The notes under the pieces are model-generated. The model did no database searches, was not told where the DNA came from, and saw nothing but the letters and a program-made list of their open reading frames with translations. The translations under genes and the position numbers were made by a program. Shown one piece after another: positions 10,577 through 17,579 of a stretch of DNA of 22,368 nucleotides (positions within the stretch are counted from its first letter, which is position 1; every line of letters begins with the position of its first letter). The stretch is from an uncultured Collinsella sp. (GTDB lineage Bacteria > Actinomycetota > Coriobacteriia > Coriobacteriales > Coriobacteriaceae): the NCBI GenBank assembly GCA_959596495.1, contig CAUFXK010000031.1:1-22368 (forward strand). Reading direction: 5' to 3'.

Positions 10577-11602
10577 ATGCTCGCGTTTAACAACGATTAT
10601 TCCCACGGCGCACATCCGGCAGTGCTGCAGGCGCTCGTCGACACCAATATGGAGCCGCAGCCCGGCTACGGTACCGATGCGCACACCGAGCGTGCCAAGC
10701 AGCTTATCCGCGAGGCCTGTCAGGCCCCCGATGCCGACGTGTTTTTTCTGGTGGGCGGCACGCAGGCCAACGCGACGGTGATTGACATGCTGCTTGCGCC
10801 CTACGAGGGCGTTGTTGCCGCCGAGACCGGCCACGTCGCCTGTCACGAGGCGGGCGCCATCGAGTTTGGCGGCCACAAGGTGCTCACCATCCCCGGCTAC
10901 GAGGGCAAGATGCACGCCGAGGACCTCGAGAACTATATCCAGGTGTTCTACGAAAACGAGAGCTACGAGCACACGGTGTTCCCGGGTGCCGTGTACGTGA
11001 GCCTATCGACCGAGTACGGCACGCTGTACTCCAAGGCCGAGCTCGCGGCTATTCACGCGGTGTGCCAGAAGCGCGAGATTCCGCTGTTTGTGGACGGTGC
11101 TCGCCTGGCCTATGCGCTGGCGGCCGATGAATGCGACATTACCCTGCCCGAGCTGGCGCAGCTGTGTGACGTGTTCTACATCGGCGGCACCAAGTGCGGT
11201 GCGCTTTGTGGCGAGGCCGTGGTGTTTTGCGGCATGCACGCCCCGGCGCATCCCATTCCGCGCATTAAGCAGCACGGCGCGTTGCTGGCCAAGGGCCGCC
11301 TGACGGGCGTCCAGTTTGAGGCGCTCTTTACCGATGGCCTGTATTTTGAGATTGGTCGCCAGGCGATTGAGACCGCTCAGGCGCTGCGTCGCGTGCTGCA
11401 CGAGCGCGGTTACCAGTTCTTCTTGGAGACGCCGACCAACCAGCAGTTCGTGATTCTGCCCAACGAGGACATGGCCCGCATTCGCGAGCATGCCTCGATC
11501 GAGTACTGGGAAAAGTACGACGAGACCCACACGGTGGTGCGCTTTTGCACCAGCTGGGCCACGACACAGGAGGACATCGACGCGCTGGCGGCTGTCCTGT
11601 AG
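10577..11602 (+). CDS. Threonine-aldolase-like PLP enzyme
   Basis: A 341-residue fold-type I pyridoxal-phosphate enzyme of the low-specificity threonine aldolase/beta-eliminating lyase family, which splits L-threonine or allo-threonine to glycine and acetaldehyde. The N-terminal FNNDYSHGAHPAVLQAL block and the GYGTDAHTERA block are typical of the family. FVDGARLAYA carries Asp173, which binds the cofactor ring nitrogen, and GGTKCGAL carries Lys206, the Schiff-base lysine. Length is normal. The ATG at 10577 follows GAGAGGA by 6 bases. A TACAAT box (10524-10529) overlapping the end of the upstream gene may be its own -10 element. A strong terminator follows at 11622. Related lyases act on other beta-hydroxy or beta-substituted amino acids, so the substrate is probable, not certain. 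Confidence 0.9.
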   Translation: MLAFNNDYSHGAHPAVLQALVDTNMEPQPGYGTDAHTERAKQLIREACQAPDADVFFLVGGTQANATVIDMLLAPYEGVVAAETGHVACHEAGAIEFGGHKVLTIPGYEGKMHAEDLENYIQVFYENESYEHTVFPGAVYVSLSTEYGTLYSKAELAAIHAVCQKREIPLFVDGARLAYALAADECDITLPELAQLCDVFYIGGTKCGALCGEAVVFCGMHAPAHPIPRIKQHGALLAKGRLTGVQFEALFTDGLYFEIGRQAIETAQALRRVLHERGYQFFLETPTNQQFVILPNEDMARIREHASIEYWEKYDETHTVVRFCTSWATTQEDIDALAAVL

Positions 11603-11621
11603 CTTGATGCAATGACGAGGG

Positions 11622-11664
11622 CCGCCTTGCGCTTGGGTTTGGCGCAAGGCGGTCTTTGCTTTTG
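11622..11664 (+). terminator. Terminator after the threonine-aldolase-like gene
   Basis: CCGCCTTGCGC (11622-11632) pairs perfectly with GCGCAAGGCGG (11642-11652) around a 9-base loop, followed by TCTTTGCTTTT. The T-rich tail runs to within 20 bases of the next start codon. Confidence 0.82.
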
Positions 11665-11679
11665 AGGGGGAGGGGCTGT

Positions 11680-12270
11680 ATGCCCGAGATGTCCGAGCCG
11701 ACGATTCGCCTGGCGACGCCCGAAGACGCGCCGGCGTTGCTTGCCATCTATGAGCCATATGTGTGCCAGACGGCGATTACCTGCGAATACGAGGTGCCGA
11801 GCGTTGAGGAGTTCGCCGGGCGCATCGAGCGTACGCTCAAGCGCTACCCGTATTTGGTGATGGAGCTGGACGGGCTTCCGGTAGGCTATGCCTATGTGAG
11901 TCCACTCAACAGCCGCGAGGCCTATGACTGGTCGGTCGAGACGTCGATCTACCTGGCATGCGATGTGCGCCATGGCGGGCTGGGTCGCAAGCTGCACGAC
12001 GCGCTCAAGCAGTGCCTGATCGCGATGGGCATCACCAACATGTGCGCTCTCATTGCCGTGCCGCACGACAAGGACGACGAATACCTGACGCACAACAGTC
12101 AGGATTTCCATGCCCATATGGGATATCGCCTGGTGGGCGCCTTCGATCGCTGCGCCCAAAAGTTCGGCCGCTGGTACGACATGTGTTGGATGGAGTTGGT
12201 CCTAGCCGAGCGCATTCCCAACCAACCCAAACCAACCTGGTTCCCCGACCTCCTCAAACCTACCATTTAG
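11680..12270 (+). CDS. GNAT-family N-acetyltransferase, Pat-like
   Basis: A 196-residue acetyltransferase that would move an acetyl group from acetyl-CoA to an amine. It looks closest to the phosphinothricin/methionine-sulfone acetyltransferase branch (IRLATPEDAPALLAIYEPYV at the start, DWSVETSIYLA in the core). The acetyl-CoA loop R-x2-G-x-G is visible as RHGGLG (97-102), and the C-terminal half has the HAHMGYRLVGAFDRCAQKFGRWYD block typical of this branch. The ATG at 11680 follows a GGGGGAGGGG stretch; an ATG at 11689 is possible but too far from the site. Its last three codons and stop (CCT-ACC-ATT-TAG) lie inside a dispersed hairpin repeat, so the natural C-terminus may have been reset by that repeat. 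The substrate is unknown. Confidence 0.9.
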   Translation: MPEMSEPTIRLATPEDAPALLAIYEPYVCQTAITCEYEVPSVEEFAGRIERTLKRYPYLVMELDGLPVGYAYVSPLNSREAYDWSVETSIYLACDVRHGGLGRKLHDALKQCLIAMGITNMCALIAVPHDKDDEYLTHNSQDFHAHMGYRLVGAFDRCAQKFGRWYDMCWMELVLAERIPNQPKPTWFPDLLKPTI

Positions 12271-12293
12271 GGACAGGTTTATTTTGGCAGGTT
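12257..12293 (+). repeat. Hairpin repeat family 1, copy A
   Basis: AACCTACCA (12257-12265) pairs with TGGCAGGTT (12285-12293) with one A-C mismatch; the middle reads TTTAGGGACAGGTTTATTT. Related copies are at 19701-19742, 20374-20417 and 21685-21728. Copy A holds the stop codon of the acetyltransferase gene (12268-12270) and overlaps that of the convergent gntR gene (12292-12294). It may act as a two-way 3' end structure. Confidence 0.85.
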
Positions 12294-13014
12294 AGCCGAT
12301 GGGCTCGGTGTATTTGGCGCGGTCGGTGCGCTGGATGCGCTTGGAGACATGGAGCGGGCGGCCGTCGGTGTCGTAGACGTAGTCGGTGATTAGGATCAGC
12401 GCCTGCCCGCGCTCGACGTTGAGTAAAAACGCCTCGTTTTGCGAGGCATAGCACACCTCAAAGGTCTTATGCCCCTGCGCCGGTGCGCGATGGAACTCCT
12501 GTCGCAGCGTGGCGTAGAGCGAACCGTTGATATCGCGATCGATGAGCGACCCAAAGCTTGGCGGCAGGTAGGTGGTCTCCAGACACAGCGGCGCGTCGTC
12601 CAGGTAGCGCAGGCGGACAAGTTTGACGAGCTTGCTGCCCATGGCGGCGTCAAAGAACTTAGCTATGCTGCCGGTCGCCTTGGCAAAGCCCGAGTCCACG
12701 GTGCGCGTGGTGGGCTTCATGCCCTGACCCTGGACCTGTGCCGTATAGCTCGAAAACACCAGGTTGTTCTCGTGGAGCGCGGGCGTGTCGGCCACAAAGG
12801 CGCCACGCCCGCGCTCGGTGCGCACCAGGCCCTCATCAACGAGCACCTTAAGGGCGTGGCGCACGGTGCTGCGCGACAGGCCTGATTCGCCCATGAGCTC
12901 CATCTCGGACGGCAGCTTGTCTCCACGGGCGTAGGTGCCGGCGGCGATGCGGTCGCGCAGCATGCCCGCCAAGCGCTCGTATTGGGCCAGTTTCTTTTTA
13001 GATGAAGCGTTCAT
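12292..13014 (-). CDS. GntR/HutC-family regulator with UTRA domain (GntR1)
   Basis: A 240-residue regulator. The N-terminal winged helix (about residues 8-75) contains the GntR signature KLPSEMELMGESGLSRSTVRHALKVL (given in part) and the wing RGRGAFV. The C-terminal UTRA domain (about 95-235) usually binds a sugar phosphate or amino-sugar phosphate, which releases the protein from DNA. It reads away from the SIS1 gene at 13220 across a 205-base AT-rich region with two near-identical 18-bp elements, one 11 bases before its own start and one 38 bases before SIS1. That layout suggests it represses itself and SIS1, with a phosphorylated sugar-amine as inducer. The regulatory link is inference; the family call is firm. 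The stop codon lies in a hairpin repeat shared with the convergent acetyltransferase gene. Confidence 0.92.
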   Translation of the reverse strand: MNASSKKKLAQYERLAGMLRDRIAAGTYARGDKLPSEMELMGESGLSRSTVRHALKVLVDEGLVRTERGRGAFVADTPALHENNLVFSSYTAQVQGQGMKPTTRTVDSGFAKATGSIAKFFDAAMGSKLVKLVRLRYLDDAPLCLETTYLPPSFGSLIDRDINGSLYATLRQEFHRAPAQGHKTFEVCYASQNEAFLLNVERGQALILITDYVYDTDGRPLHVSKRIQRTDRAKYTEPIG

Positions 13015-13024
13015 GCGATCAACC

Positions 13025-13042
13025 TGTATCTAACTTATATGC
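13025..13042. promoter_or_regulatory. Candidate GntR1 operator, gntR-proximal
   Basis: TGTATCTAACTTATATGC matches the 13164-13181 element at 16 of 18 positions. It starts 11 bases upstream of the gntR1 start codon, overlapping where its ribosome binding site and -10 would be, which fits autorepression. Confidence 0.6.
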
Positions 13043-13057
13043 TTTCCTAATCAAGCA

Positions 13058-13070
13058 TGTATCCAATACA
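13058..13070. promoter_or_regulatory. Short palindrome in the divergent promoter region
   Basis: TGTAT-CCA-ATACA is a perfect 5-bp inverted repeat with a 3-base spacer, sharing the TGTAT half-site of the two 18-bp elements. Dyads of this size are typical GntR targets, so it may be a third operator. Confidence 0.45.
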
Positions 13071-13163
13071 ACAATAAAACTGCTGGTAACGAATTATCGA
13101 AAACCGCATCAGCAAAATTTCTAAGACAAATATAGCATACAACTAGTCGACATCGCTAAAACA

Positions 13164-13181
13164 TGTATGTAACTTGTATGC
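13164..13181. promoter_or_regulatory. Candidate GntR1 operator, SIS1-proximal
   Basis: TGTATGTAACTTGTATGC, the second copy of the 18-bp element, ends 38 bases before the SIS1 start. A related half-site GCATACAA lies at 13135-13142 in the opposite orientation. Confidence 0.6.
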
Positions 13182-13219
13182 CATCGACAGCATCAAACGA
13201 GAAGAAAGGCTGATGCACG

Positions 13220-14212
13220 ATGACTACTCAGGAACAGGTTAAGGACGTCGTCTCCCAGGTTTTGGCTGACAAGGCAGACAAGGGCGGCATCAAGCGCATC
13301 GTGTGGATTGGCGCCGGCGGATCCAACGGCGGCAACTATCCTGCCCAGTACTTTATGGAGCACGAGGCCACGCAGGTCGTGAGCTCCAGCTACACTAGCA
13401 ACGAGTTCGTGCACGCCACGCCTGCCTACGTCAACGAGAACACCCTGGCCGTCGTCGTGTCCATGCGCGGCACCAAGGAGACCATCGTCGCCGCCCAGGT
13501 CGCCAAGGACCACGGCGCCAGCACCATCGCCATCTATGTTGACGAGTCCGCCCTCACCGAGGTCTGCGACTACAAGATCCAGTACGACAGCCTTGCCGTC
13601 GACGAGTCCTGCATGGGCCGCACCAACTCTGCCGTCGTGACCATGATCGCCATGGAGCTCACGCAGCAGACCGAGGGCTACGCGGAGTACGAGACCGCCA
13701 TGGCCGCCTTCGACCTGGTCGATCCCATCTATCGCAAGGCTGTCGAGTACACCCGTCCGCTCGCTGCTAAGTGGGCCGAGCAGAACGCCGACAGGCCCTG
13801 CATCAACGTGATGGCTCAGGGTCCGCTCTTTGGTGCCGCCTACGTCTTTAGCATCTGCAACGTGCAGGAGATGCTGCAGATCGACTCCTGCACCATCAAC
13901 ACTTGCGACTTCTTCCATGGTCCTTTCGAGATCCTGGACAAGCGCACCTCGCTGTTCCAGCTCATCAGCGTTGGCCGCAGCCGCTGCAACGACGAGCGCG
14001 GCATCCGCTTCGTCAACCAGTACGGTGGCGAGCGCGTCTATCAGCTCGACGCCAAGGAGCTTGGTCTCAACGACATCAAGGACAGCGTGAGCGAGTACTT
14101 CAACCACCTGATCTTTGCCCCGATCCTCAACAACGTGTACATGCGTGCGCTCTCTGCCGTCACCCACAAGGACTACATGACGCGCCGCTACATGTGGAAG
14201 CTGGACTACTAA
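13220..14212 (+). CDS. SIS-domain sugar-amine isomerase/deglycase (SIS1)
   Basis: A 330-residue protein with two SIS (sugar isomerase) domains, about residues 22-155 and 190-310. It resembles FrlB/GfrE/GfrF-type deglycases, which cleave phosphorylated Amadori products into glucose-6-phosphate and a free amino acid, and more distantly the GlmS isomerase domain. Visible blocks are WIGAGGSNGGNYPAQYF, the SMRGTKETI phosphate-binding loop, the CDFFHGPFE active-site loop (Asp230, His233) and the C-terminal RRYMWKLDY. Paralogue SIS2 has Glu228 where this has Asp230, and FrlB also has Glu there. The ATG at 13220 follows AAAGG by about 10 bases. It has its own promoter region, shared with divergent gntR1, and hairpins behind it, so it is transcribed apart from the PTS. 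Substrate is inferred, and a glucosamine-type substrate is a live alternative. Confidence 0.88.
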   Translation: MTTQEQVKDVVSQVLADKADKGGIKRIVWIGAGGSNGGNYPAQYFMEHEATQVVSSSYTSNEFVHATPAYVNENTLAVVVSMRGTKETIVAAQVAKDHGASTIAIYVDESALTEVCDYKIQYDSLAVDESCMGRTNSAVVTMIAMELTQQTEGYAEYETAMAAFDLVDPIYRKAVEYTRPLAAKWAEQNADRPCINVMAQGPLFGAAYVFSICNVQEMLQIDSCTINTCDFFHGPFEILDKRTSLFQLISVGRSRCNDERGIRFVNQYGGERVYQLDAKELGLNDIKDSVSEYFNHLIFAPILNNVYMRALSAVTHKDYMTRRYMWKLDY

Positions 14213-14214
14213 GA

Positions 14215-14242
14215 GTTACGCGGTTTTACCAAACCGCGTAAC
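14215..14242 (+). terminator. Strong hairpin just after SIS1
   Basis: GTTACGCGGTTT (14215-14226) pairs perfectly with AAACCGCGTAAC (14231-14242) around a TACC loop, 3 bases after the stop codon. No T-tract follows, so it more likely protects the mRNA 3' end or helps the terminator at 14291. Confidence 0.5.
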
Positions 14243-14290
14243 GGCTCGACGCTGCGCGGACCGCATTTGGACAATCTGACGTTCAACTTC

Positions 14291-14324
14291 AAGGGCGCGA
14301 CCAGAAGGTCAGCGCCCTTTCGTT
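14291..14324 (+). terminator. Intrinsic terminator of SIS1
   Basis: AAGGGCGC (14291-14298) pairs with GCGCCCTT (14312-14319), with an inner GACC-AGAA-GGTC stem, then TCGTTT. This is the more classical terminator of the two hairpins behind SIS1. Confidence 0.72.
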
Positions 14325-14390
14325 TCACGCCACCTTGCCTCAAATGCGGCCCGCTCGCTGACTTATGCTCAACCAGCGGTGCCTTAGACG

Positions 14391-14434
14391 TTGGGGACGT
14401 TCTTAAATGACTAGTCATTTGGGAACGTCCCCAA
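14391..14434. repeat. 44-bp palindrome with GGGGACGTTC arms
   Basis: TTGGGGACGTTC (14391-14402) pairs perfectly with GAACGTCCCCAA (14423-14434). Inside, after two T-G pairs, lies the perfect 16-base palindrome AAATGACTAGTCATTT (14405-14420). There is no T-tract. The 14213-14546 gap (334 bases) holds no gene, only the two SIS1 hairpins, this palindrome and the operator at 14491. It looks like a dispersed REP-type element. Confidence 0.75.
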
Positions 14435-14490
14435 TGAGTATGTGGGGAAGCAGATTTTTCCGTTCGGCGATTTGTGTCTTGAAAAATGTA

Positions 14491-14506
14491 TATAACGACT
14501 ATAACG
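14491..14506 (+). promoter_or_regulatory. Candidate operator, TATAACG direct repeat, EamA gene
   Basis: TATAACGACTATAACG is an exact direct repeat of TATAACG with a 2-base spacer, 28 bases before the ribosome binding site of the EamA gene. The second arm can serve as a -10 (TATAAC 14500-14505), with TTGAAA at 14479-14484 as a closely spaced -35. Similar 16-bp elements lie at 15768-15783 and 21772-21787. Confidence 0.6.
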
Positions 14507-14546
14507 TAGTACGAAACATATTGGAAACAATACCGAGGAGGCTGCG

Positions 14547-15629
14547 TTGAAGAAGAGCAATCTGGGCTATGTGCTGGTGCTGATCGCCGCGCTTATGTGG
14601 GGCAGCATCGGAATCTTTGTAAACGGCATCTCGGCCATGGGCGTTTCGTCCCAGAGCATGGCTGCCTTTCGCTTGTTGGTCGGAGCGCTTATCTTGGCGC
14701 CGGTCCTGATGTTTATGGGCTGCCGTCCGGGTGAGGGGTCTACCGTGGCTCAGGGTCCGCTGGCCCTGTTCAAGGCAAGCCCTAAAGAGCTTGTTCCCTG
14801 TGCGCTTGTCGGCATCGTCGGTTTGGCCGCCGCCAACACCTGTTATTACGAGTGCATGGGCGAGGTGGGCATGTCCACGGCCTCGGTGCTGCTCTACACC
14901 TCGCCGGTGTTTGGCGTCATGCTCGGCCGCGTGCTTTATCGCGAGGACGTGACCCCCAACAAGCTCGTTGCCATTGTCTTTAACATCGTAGGCTGCGTGC
15001 TTGCAGTGACCAATGGCGACTTTTCCGGTTTTCATTTTTCGGTTTGGGGCGTCACGTCGGGCGTGATTGCAGGCCTTTGTGGTGCGTCGCTCGCGGTGTT
15101 TAGCCGAATAGCAACCAAGACGGTCCACCCGCTGGCTGTCACGTTTTGGGGCTTTGTTTTTGGCGGTGCGGTTATGGCAGCTATCGCGGCTCCGTGGCCG
15201 GATGTCGCCGCGGCAATGTCGCCACAGCTGCTGCTGCTGTTCCTTGGCTTTGGACTCATCCCCACAGCCGTTGCTTACATCTTATATATGCAGGGTCTGT
15301 CCATGGGGCTCGAGACATCGAAAGTTCCCGTCGTAATGTCTTTCGAGACGGTCGTCACCGTACTGGTGGGCATTGGTGTCTACGCCGAGCCCGCCGGCGC
15401 GATTAAAGTCCTGGGCATCGTGTTGGTGCTCGCGTCCATCCTGATTATGAACACCGACTTCTCCAAGCTGCGCAACAGTGTGTTTGTCGGTCATGTCATT
15501 GAGAGCATGACCTTTAAGCCCAACGCGTGGTGGACCGAAAAATCTCAGGACATGGATCTGTTTAAGGAACGCACCGGCATTGCGCTGGAACCCACCGTAC
15601 AGGAAAGCCCCTGGTACTTCGTGCGATAG
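14547..15629 (+). CDS. EamA/DMT-superfamily transporter
   Basis: A 360-residue membrane protein with two EamA repeats (about residues 5-150 and 165-300) and about ten transmembrane helices, the drug/metabolite transporter fold that usually exports amino acids or other small metabolites. Typical pieces are LIAALMWGSIGIFVNGIS in helix 1, ANTCYYECMGEVGMSTASVLLYTSPVF in the first repeat (quoted in parts) and the second-repeat copy near ALGLSMGLETSKVPVV. The start is a TTG at 14547, chosen because GAGGAGG (14535-14541) lies 5 bases upstream and no ATG fits. A soluble tail of about 50 residues follows the last helix, longer than usual and of unknown role. Placement in the sugar-amine locus, with the same operator as the PTS, suggests export of the amine released by the deglycases. 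That role is inference. Confidence 0.88.
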   Translation: MKKSNLGYVLVLIAALMWGSIGIFVNGISAMGVSSQSMAAFRLLVGALILAPVLMFMGCRPGEGSTVAQGPLALFKASPKELVPCALVGIVGLAAANTCYYECMGEVGMSTASVLLYTSPVFGVMLGRVLYREDVTPNKLVAIVFNIVGCVLAVTNGDFSGFHFSVWGVTSGVIAGLCGASLAVFSRIATKTVHPLAVTFWGFVFGGAVMAAIAAPWPDVAAAMSPQLLLLFLGFGLIPTAVAYILYMQGLSMGLETSKVPVVMSFETVVTVLVGIGVYAEPAGAIKVLGIVLVLASILIMNTDFSKLRNSVFVGHVIESMTFKPNAWWTEKSQDMDLFKERTGIALEPTVQESPWYFVR

Positions 15630-15767
15630 GGGATTGCACGCAGGGTCTGACCTGGGGTTATCCAGCCAGCGCCGGCCTACCCAGTCCAACGTTTCGAGTA
15701 CGTTAAACCCGTCAACGGTCGATTTTCACCCGCGAGCGGTCTTTATACTAATTAGCAATATAAGCAA

Positions 15768-15785
15768 CGTATAAGTCGTTATAAT
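15768..15785 (+). promoter_or_regulatory. Candidate operator and -10 of the PTS operon
   Basis: The 16-bp element at 15768-15783, read on the - strand as TATAACGACTTATACG, matches the 14491 element at 13 of 16 positions and shares the 10-mer TATAACGACT. It overlaps a perfect TATAAT at 15780-15785, which would place the transcript start near 15792. A bound repressor here would block transcription. A further CATAACG half-site lies nearby at about 15789-15795. No good -35 is seen. Confidence 0.6.
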
Positions 15786-15811
15786 GACCATAACGAAAAG
15801 GAGGAGGCAAG

Positions 15812-16735
15812 ATGAATCAGATCATTCTCGCATCTCATGGCGGCCTGGCCGCAGGCGCCAAAGACACGCTCGAGATGGTTCTCGGCGACGTGTCGAACGT
15901 CCACGTCGTGTCGCTTGCTCGTGACGACAAGGAGCCCATCACCAACAAGGTTGAGACTATGATCGCCACGTTCAACGCGGACGACACCGTCTATGTGCTG
16001 ACCGATATGCTCGGCAGCTCGGTCAACAACAGCATGGTCGAGCTTTCCAAGAACGGCACGAAGTTCACGGTTGTCAGCGGTTTCAACATTCCGCTGGCAC
16101 TGACGCTTGCTATGAGCCCCGCCCCCGTCAAGGGTGCCGAGCTCGCGGCCCTTATCAACGAGGCCCGCACCGGTCTGACCAACCCCAACGCACCGGTCGA
16201 GGTTGCCGCGGCCCCCACTAAGAAGGCCAAGGCGTCCCGTCACAGCTCCGGTCCCGCCAAGATCGTCCTCGCGCGTCTTGACTACCGTCTGCTGCACGGC
16301 CAGGTCGTCTTTACCTGGACCACCAAGGTTCAGGCCGAGCGCATCATCGTCGTCGACAACGCTGCCGCCAACGATGACATCAAGAAGGGCGCTCTTAAGC
16401 TGGCCAAGCCCCAGGGCGTGCGCCTGAACGTCTTCACCGTCGAGCGTGCCCTCGCCAAGATGGACAAGCTCAACACCCTCGGCGAGCGCGTCATGTTCGT
16501 CTTTGGCAACACTGCCGAGATGCTGCAGTTCTGCCAGGGTTACAAGCTCGACGCCATCAACCTGGGCGCCACCGCCAACCACGACGGTGCCGATCAGGTC
16601 GGCGGCAAGGACAGCTCCGTCTTCCTCGACGCCAACCAGAAGGCCGACGTCAACCAGCTGCTCGACATGGGCATCAAGCTCTACGTCCAGCAGACCCCTA
16701 CGTATCAGAGCGTCGACATCGACGCCAAGCTGTAA
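15812..16735 (+). CDS. PTS mannose-family EIIAB fusion
   Basis: A 307-residue cytoplasmic phosphotransfer protein that relays phosphate from HPr to the incoming sugar. The EIIA domain (about residues 1-125) has the phospho-acceptor His9 in LASHGGLAAG and the DMLGSSVNNS loop. An Ala/Lys-rich hinge follows (about 128-148). The EIIB domain (about 149-305) has its phospho-acceptor His162 in RLDYRLLHGQVVFTW. Both active histidines are intact, so the protein should be functional. The ATG at 15812 follows GAGGAGG. It heads an operon with EIIC (36-base gap) and EIID (13-base gap). Mannose-family systems carry mannose, glucosamine, gluconate-like or glycated amino acid substrates; the SIS neighbours favour a sugar-amine. 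Codon use is strongly biased to C-ending and AAG codons, as in highly expressed genes. Confidence 0.95.
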   Translation: MNQIILASHGGLAAGAKDTLEMVLGDVSNVHVVSLARDDKEPITNKVETMIATFNADDTVYVLTDMLGSSVNNSMVELSKNGTKFTVVSGFNIPLALTLAMSPAPVKGAELAALINEARTGLTNPNAPVEVAAAPTKKAKASRHSSGPAKIVLARLDYRLLHGQVVFTWTTKVQAERIIVVDNAAANDDIKKGALKLAKPQGVRLNVFTVERALAKMDKLNTLGERVMFVFGNTAEMLQFCQGYKLDAINLGATANHDGADQVGGKDSSVFLDANQKADVNQLLDMGIKLYVQQTPTYQSVDIDAKL

Positions 16736-16771
16736 TCAACCAGGCTTTTGCCTGACTGAAAGGAGAAGGGT

Positions 16772-17566
16772 ATGAATACGTTCATCAGTGCGGTGCTCGT
16801 CGGCCTCGTCGGCGTGTTCTGCATGTGGGACTCCCGCCTGCTCGGTCGTCTTAACTTCGAGCAGCCCCTCGTTGGCGCTACGCTCGTCGGTCTGCTGCTG
16901 GGCGATGTGCCCACCGGCCTTGCCGTCGGTGCCGCCGTCGAGCTCGTGTCCATGGGTCTGGTGCAGGTCGGCGCCGCCGTTCCGCCCGATATGGTCCTGG
17001 GCGGCATCGTGGCCGCTGCCTTTGCGTGCCTGACCGATGCTTCCGCCGAGACCGCCATGACGATCGCCATCCCGGTCGCCGTCTTGGGTCAGCTCCTCGG
17101 CATCGTGTTCCGTTCCATCATCGCCGCCCTCACCCATGTGGCAGATAGCGCGATCGATAACGGAAAGTTCAAGACCGCCTACCGCATGCACATCTGCGCC
17201 GGCTCCGGTCTGTACGCCGTCATGTACTTCCTGCCGATCTTCCTCGCCGTCTTTGTTGGCACCGACCTGGTTCAGGCCATCGTCAACATGGTTCCCGAGT
17301 GGCTGTCCACTGGTCTTAACGTTTCGACCAAGATCATGACCGCCTACGGCTTGGCCCTGCTGCTCACCATGATGATCAAGAAGGGTATGACTCCGTTCCT
17401 GTTCATCGGTTTCCTGCTCGCCGCTTACCTCAACCTGTCCGTCATCGCGGTCGCTCTGATCGGTGTGTGCCTGGCTGTCGTCTTCATGGGCTTCAAGTTC
17501 AACGGTTCCCATGCAGCCGCCGGTGTCGATTCCGACTACGATCCGCTCGAAGACGACGAAGACTAA
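16772..17566 (+). CDS. PTS mannose-family EIIC membrane subunit
   Basis: A 264-residue integral membrane protein that with EIID forms the channel of the PTS. The opening block (ISAVLVGLVGVFCMWDSRLLG) and the conserved LVGLLLGDVPTGLAVGAAVELVSMG stretch (given in parts) are characteristic of the ManY/EIIC-sorbose family. About seven or eight hydrophobic helices follow. The C-terminus is short and very acidic (SDYDPLEDDED), lying in the cytoplasm. The ATG at 16772 follows AAAGGAGAAGG. A small hairpin (CAGGC-TTTT-GCCTG, 16741-16754) lies in the 36-base gap after EIIAB and is too weak to be a terminator, but could tune the ratio of subunits. Confidence 0.95.
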   Translation: MNTFISAVLVGLVGVFCMWDSRLLGRLNFEQPLVGATLVGLLLGDVPTGLAVGAAVELVSMGLVQVGAAVPPDMVLGGIVAAAFACLTDASAETAMTIAIPVAVLGQLLGIVFRSIIAALTHVADSAIDNGKFKTAYRMHICAGSGLYAVMYFLPIFLAVFVGTDLVQAIVNMVPEWLSTGLNVSTKIMTAYGLALLLTMMIKKGMTPFLFIGFLLAAYLNLSVIAVALIGVCLAVVFMGFKFNGSHAAAGVDSDYDPLEDDED

Positions 17567-17579
17567 GGAGGAACACACT

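Noticed and set aside
12292..13219. Riboswitch in the SIS1 or PTS leaders (glmS or lysine type)
   Set aside because: The leaders are short and AT-rich, with protein-type operator motifs and no long conserved structured RNA.
15630..15811. Sigma-54 promoter before the PTS operon, as in Salmonella gfr
   Set aside because: No GG-N10-GC pair at the right position was found, and no sigma-54 activator gene is nearby; a TATAAT with overlapping operator fits better.
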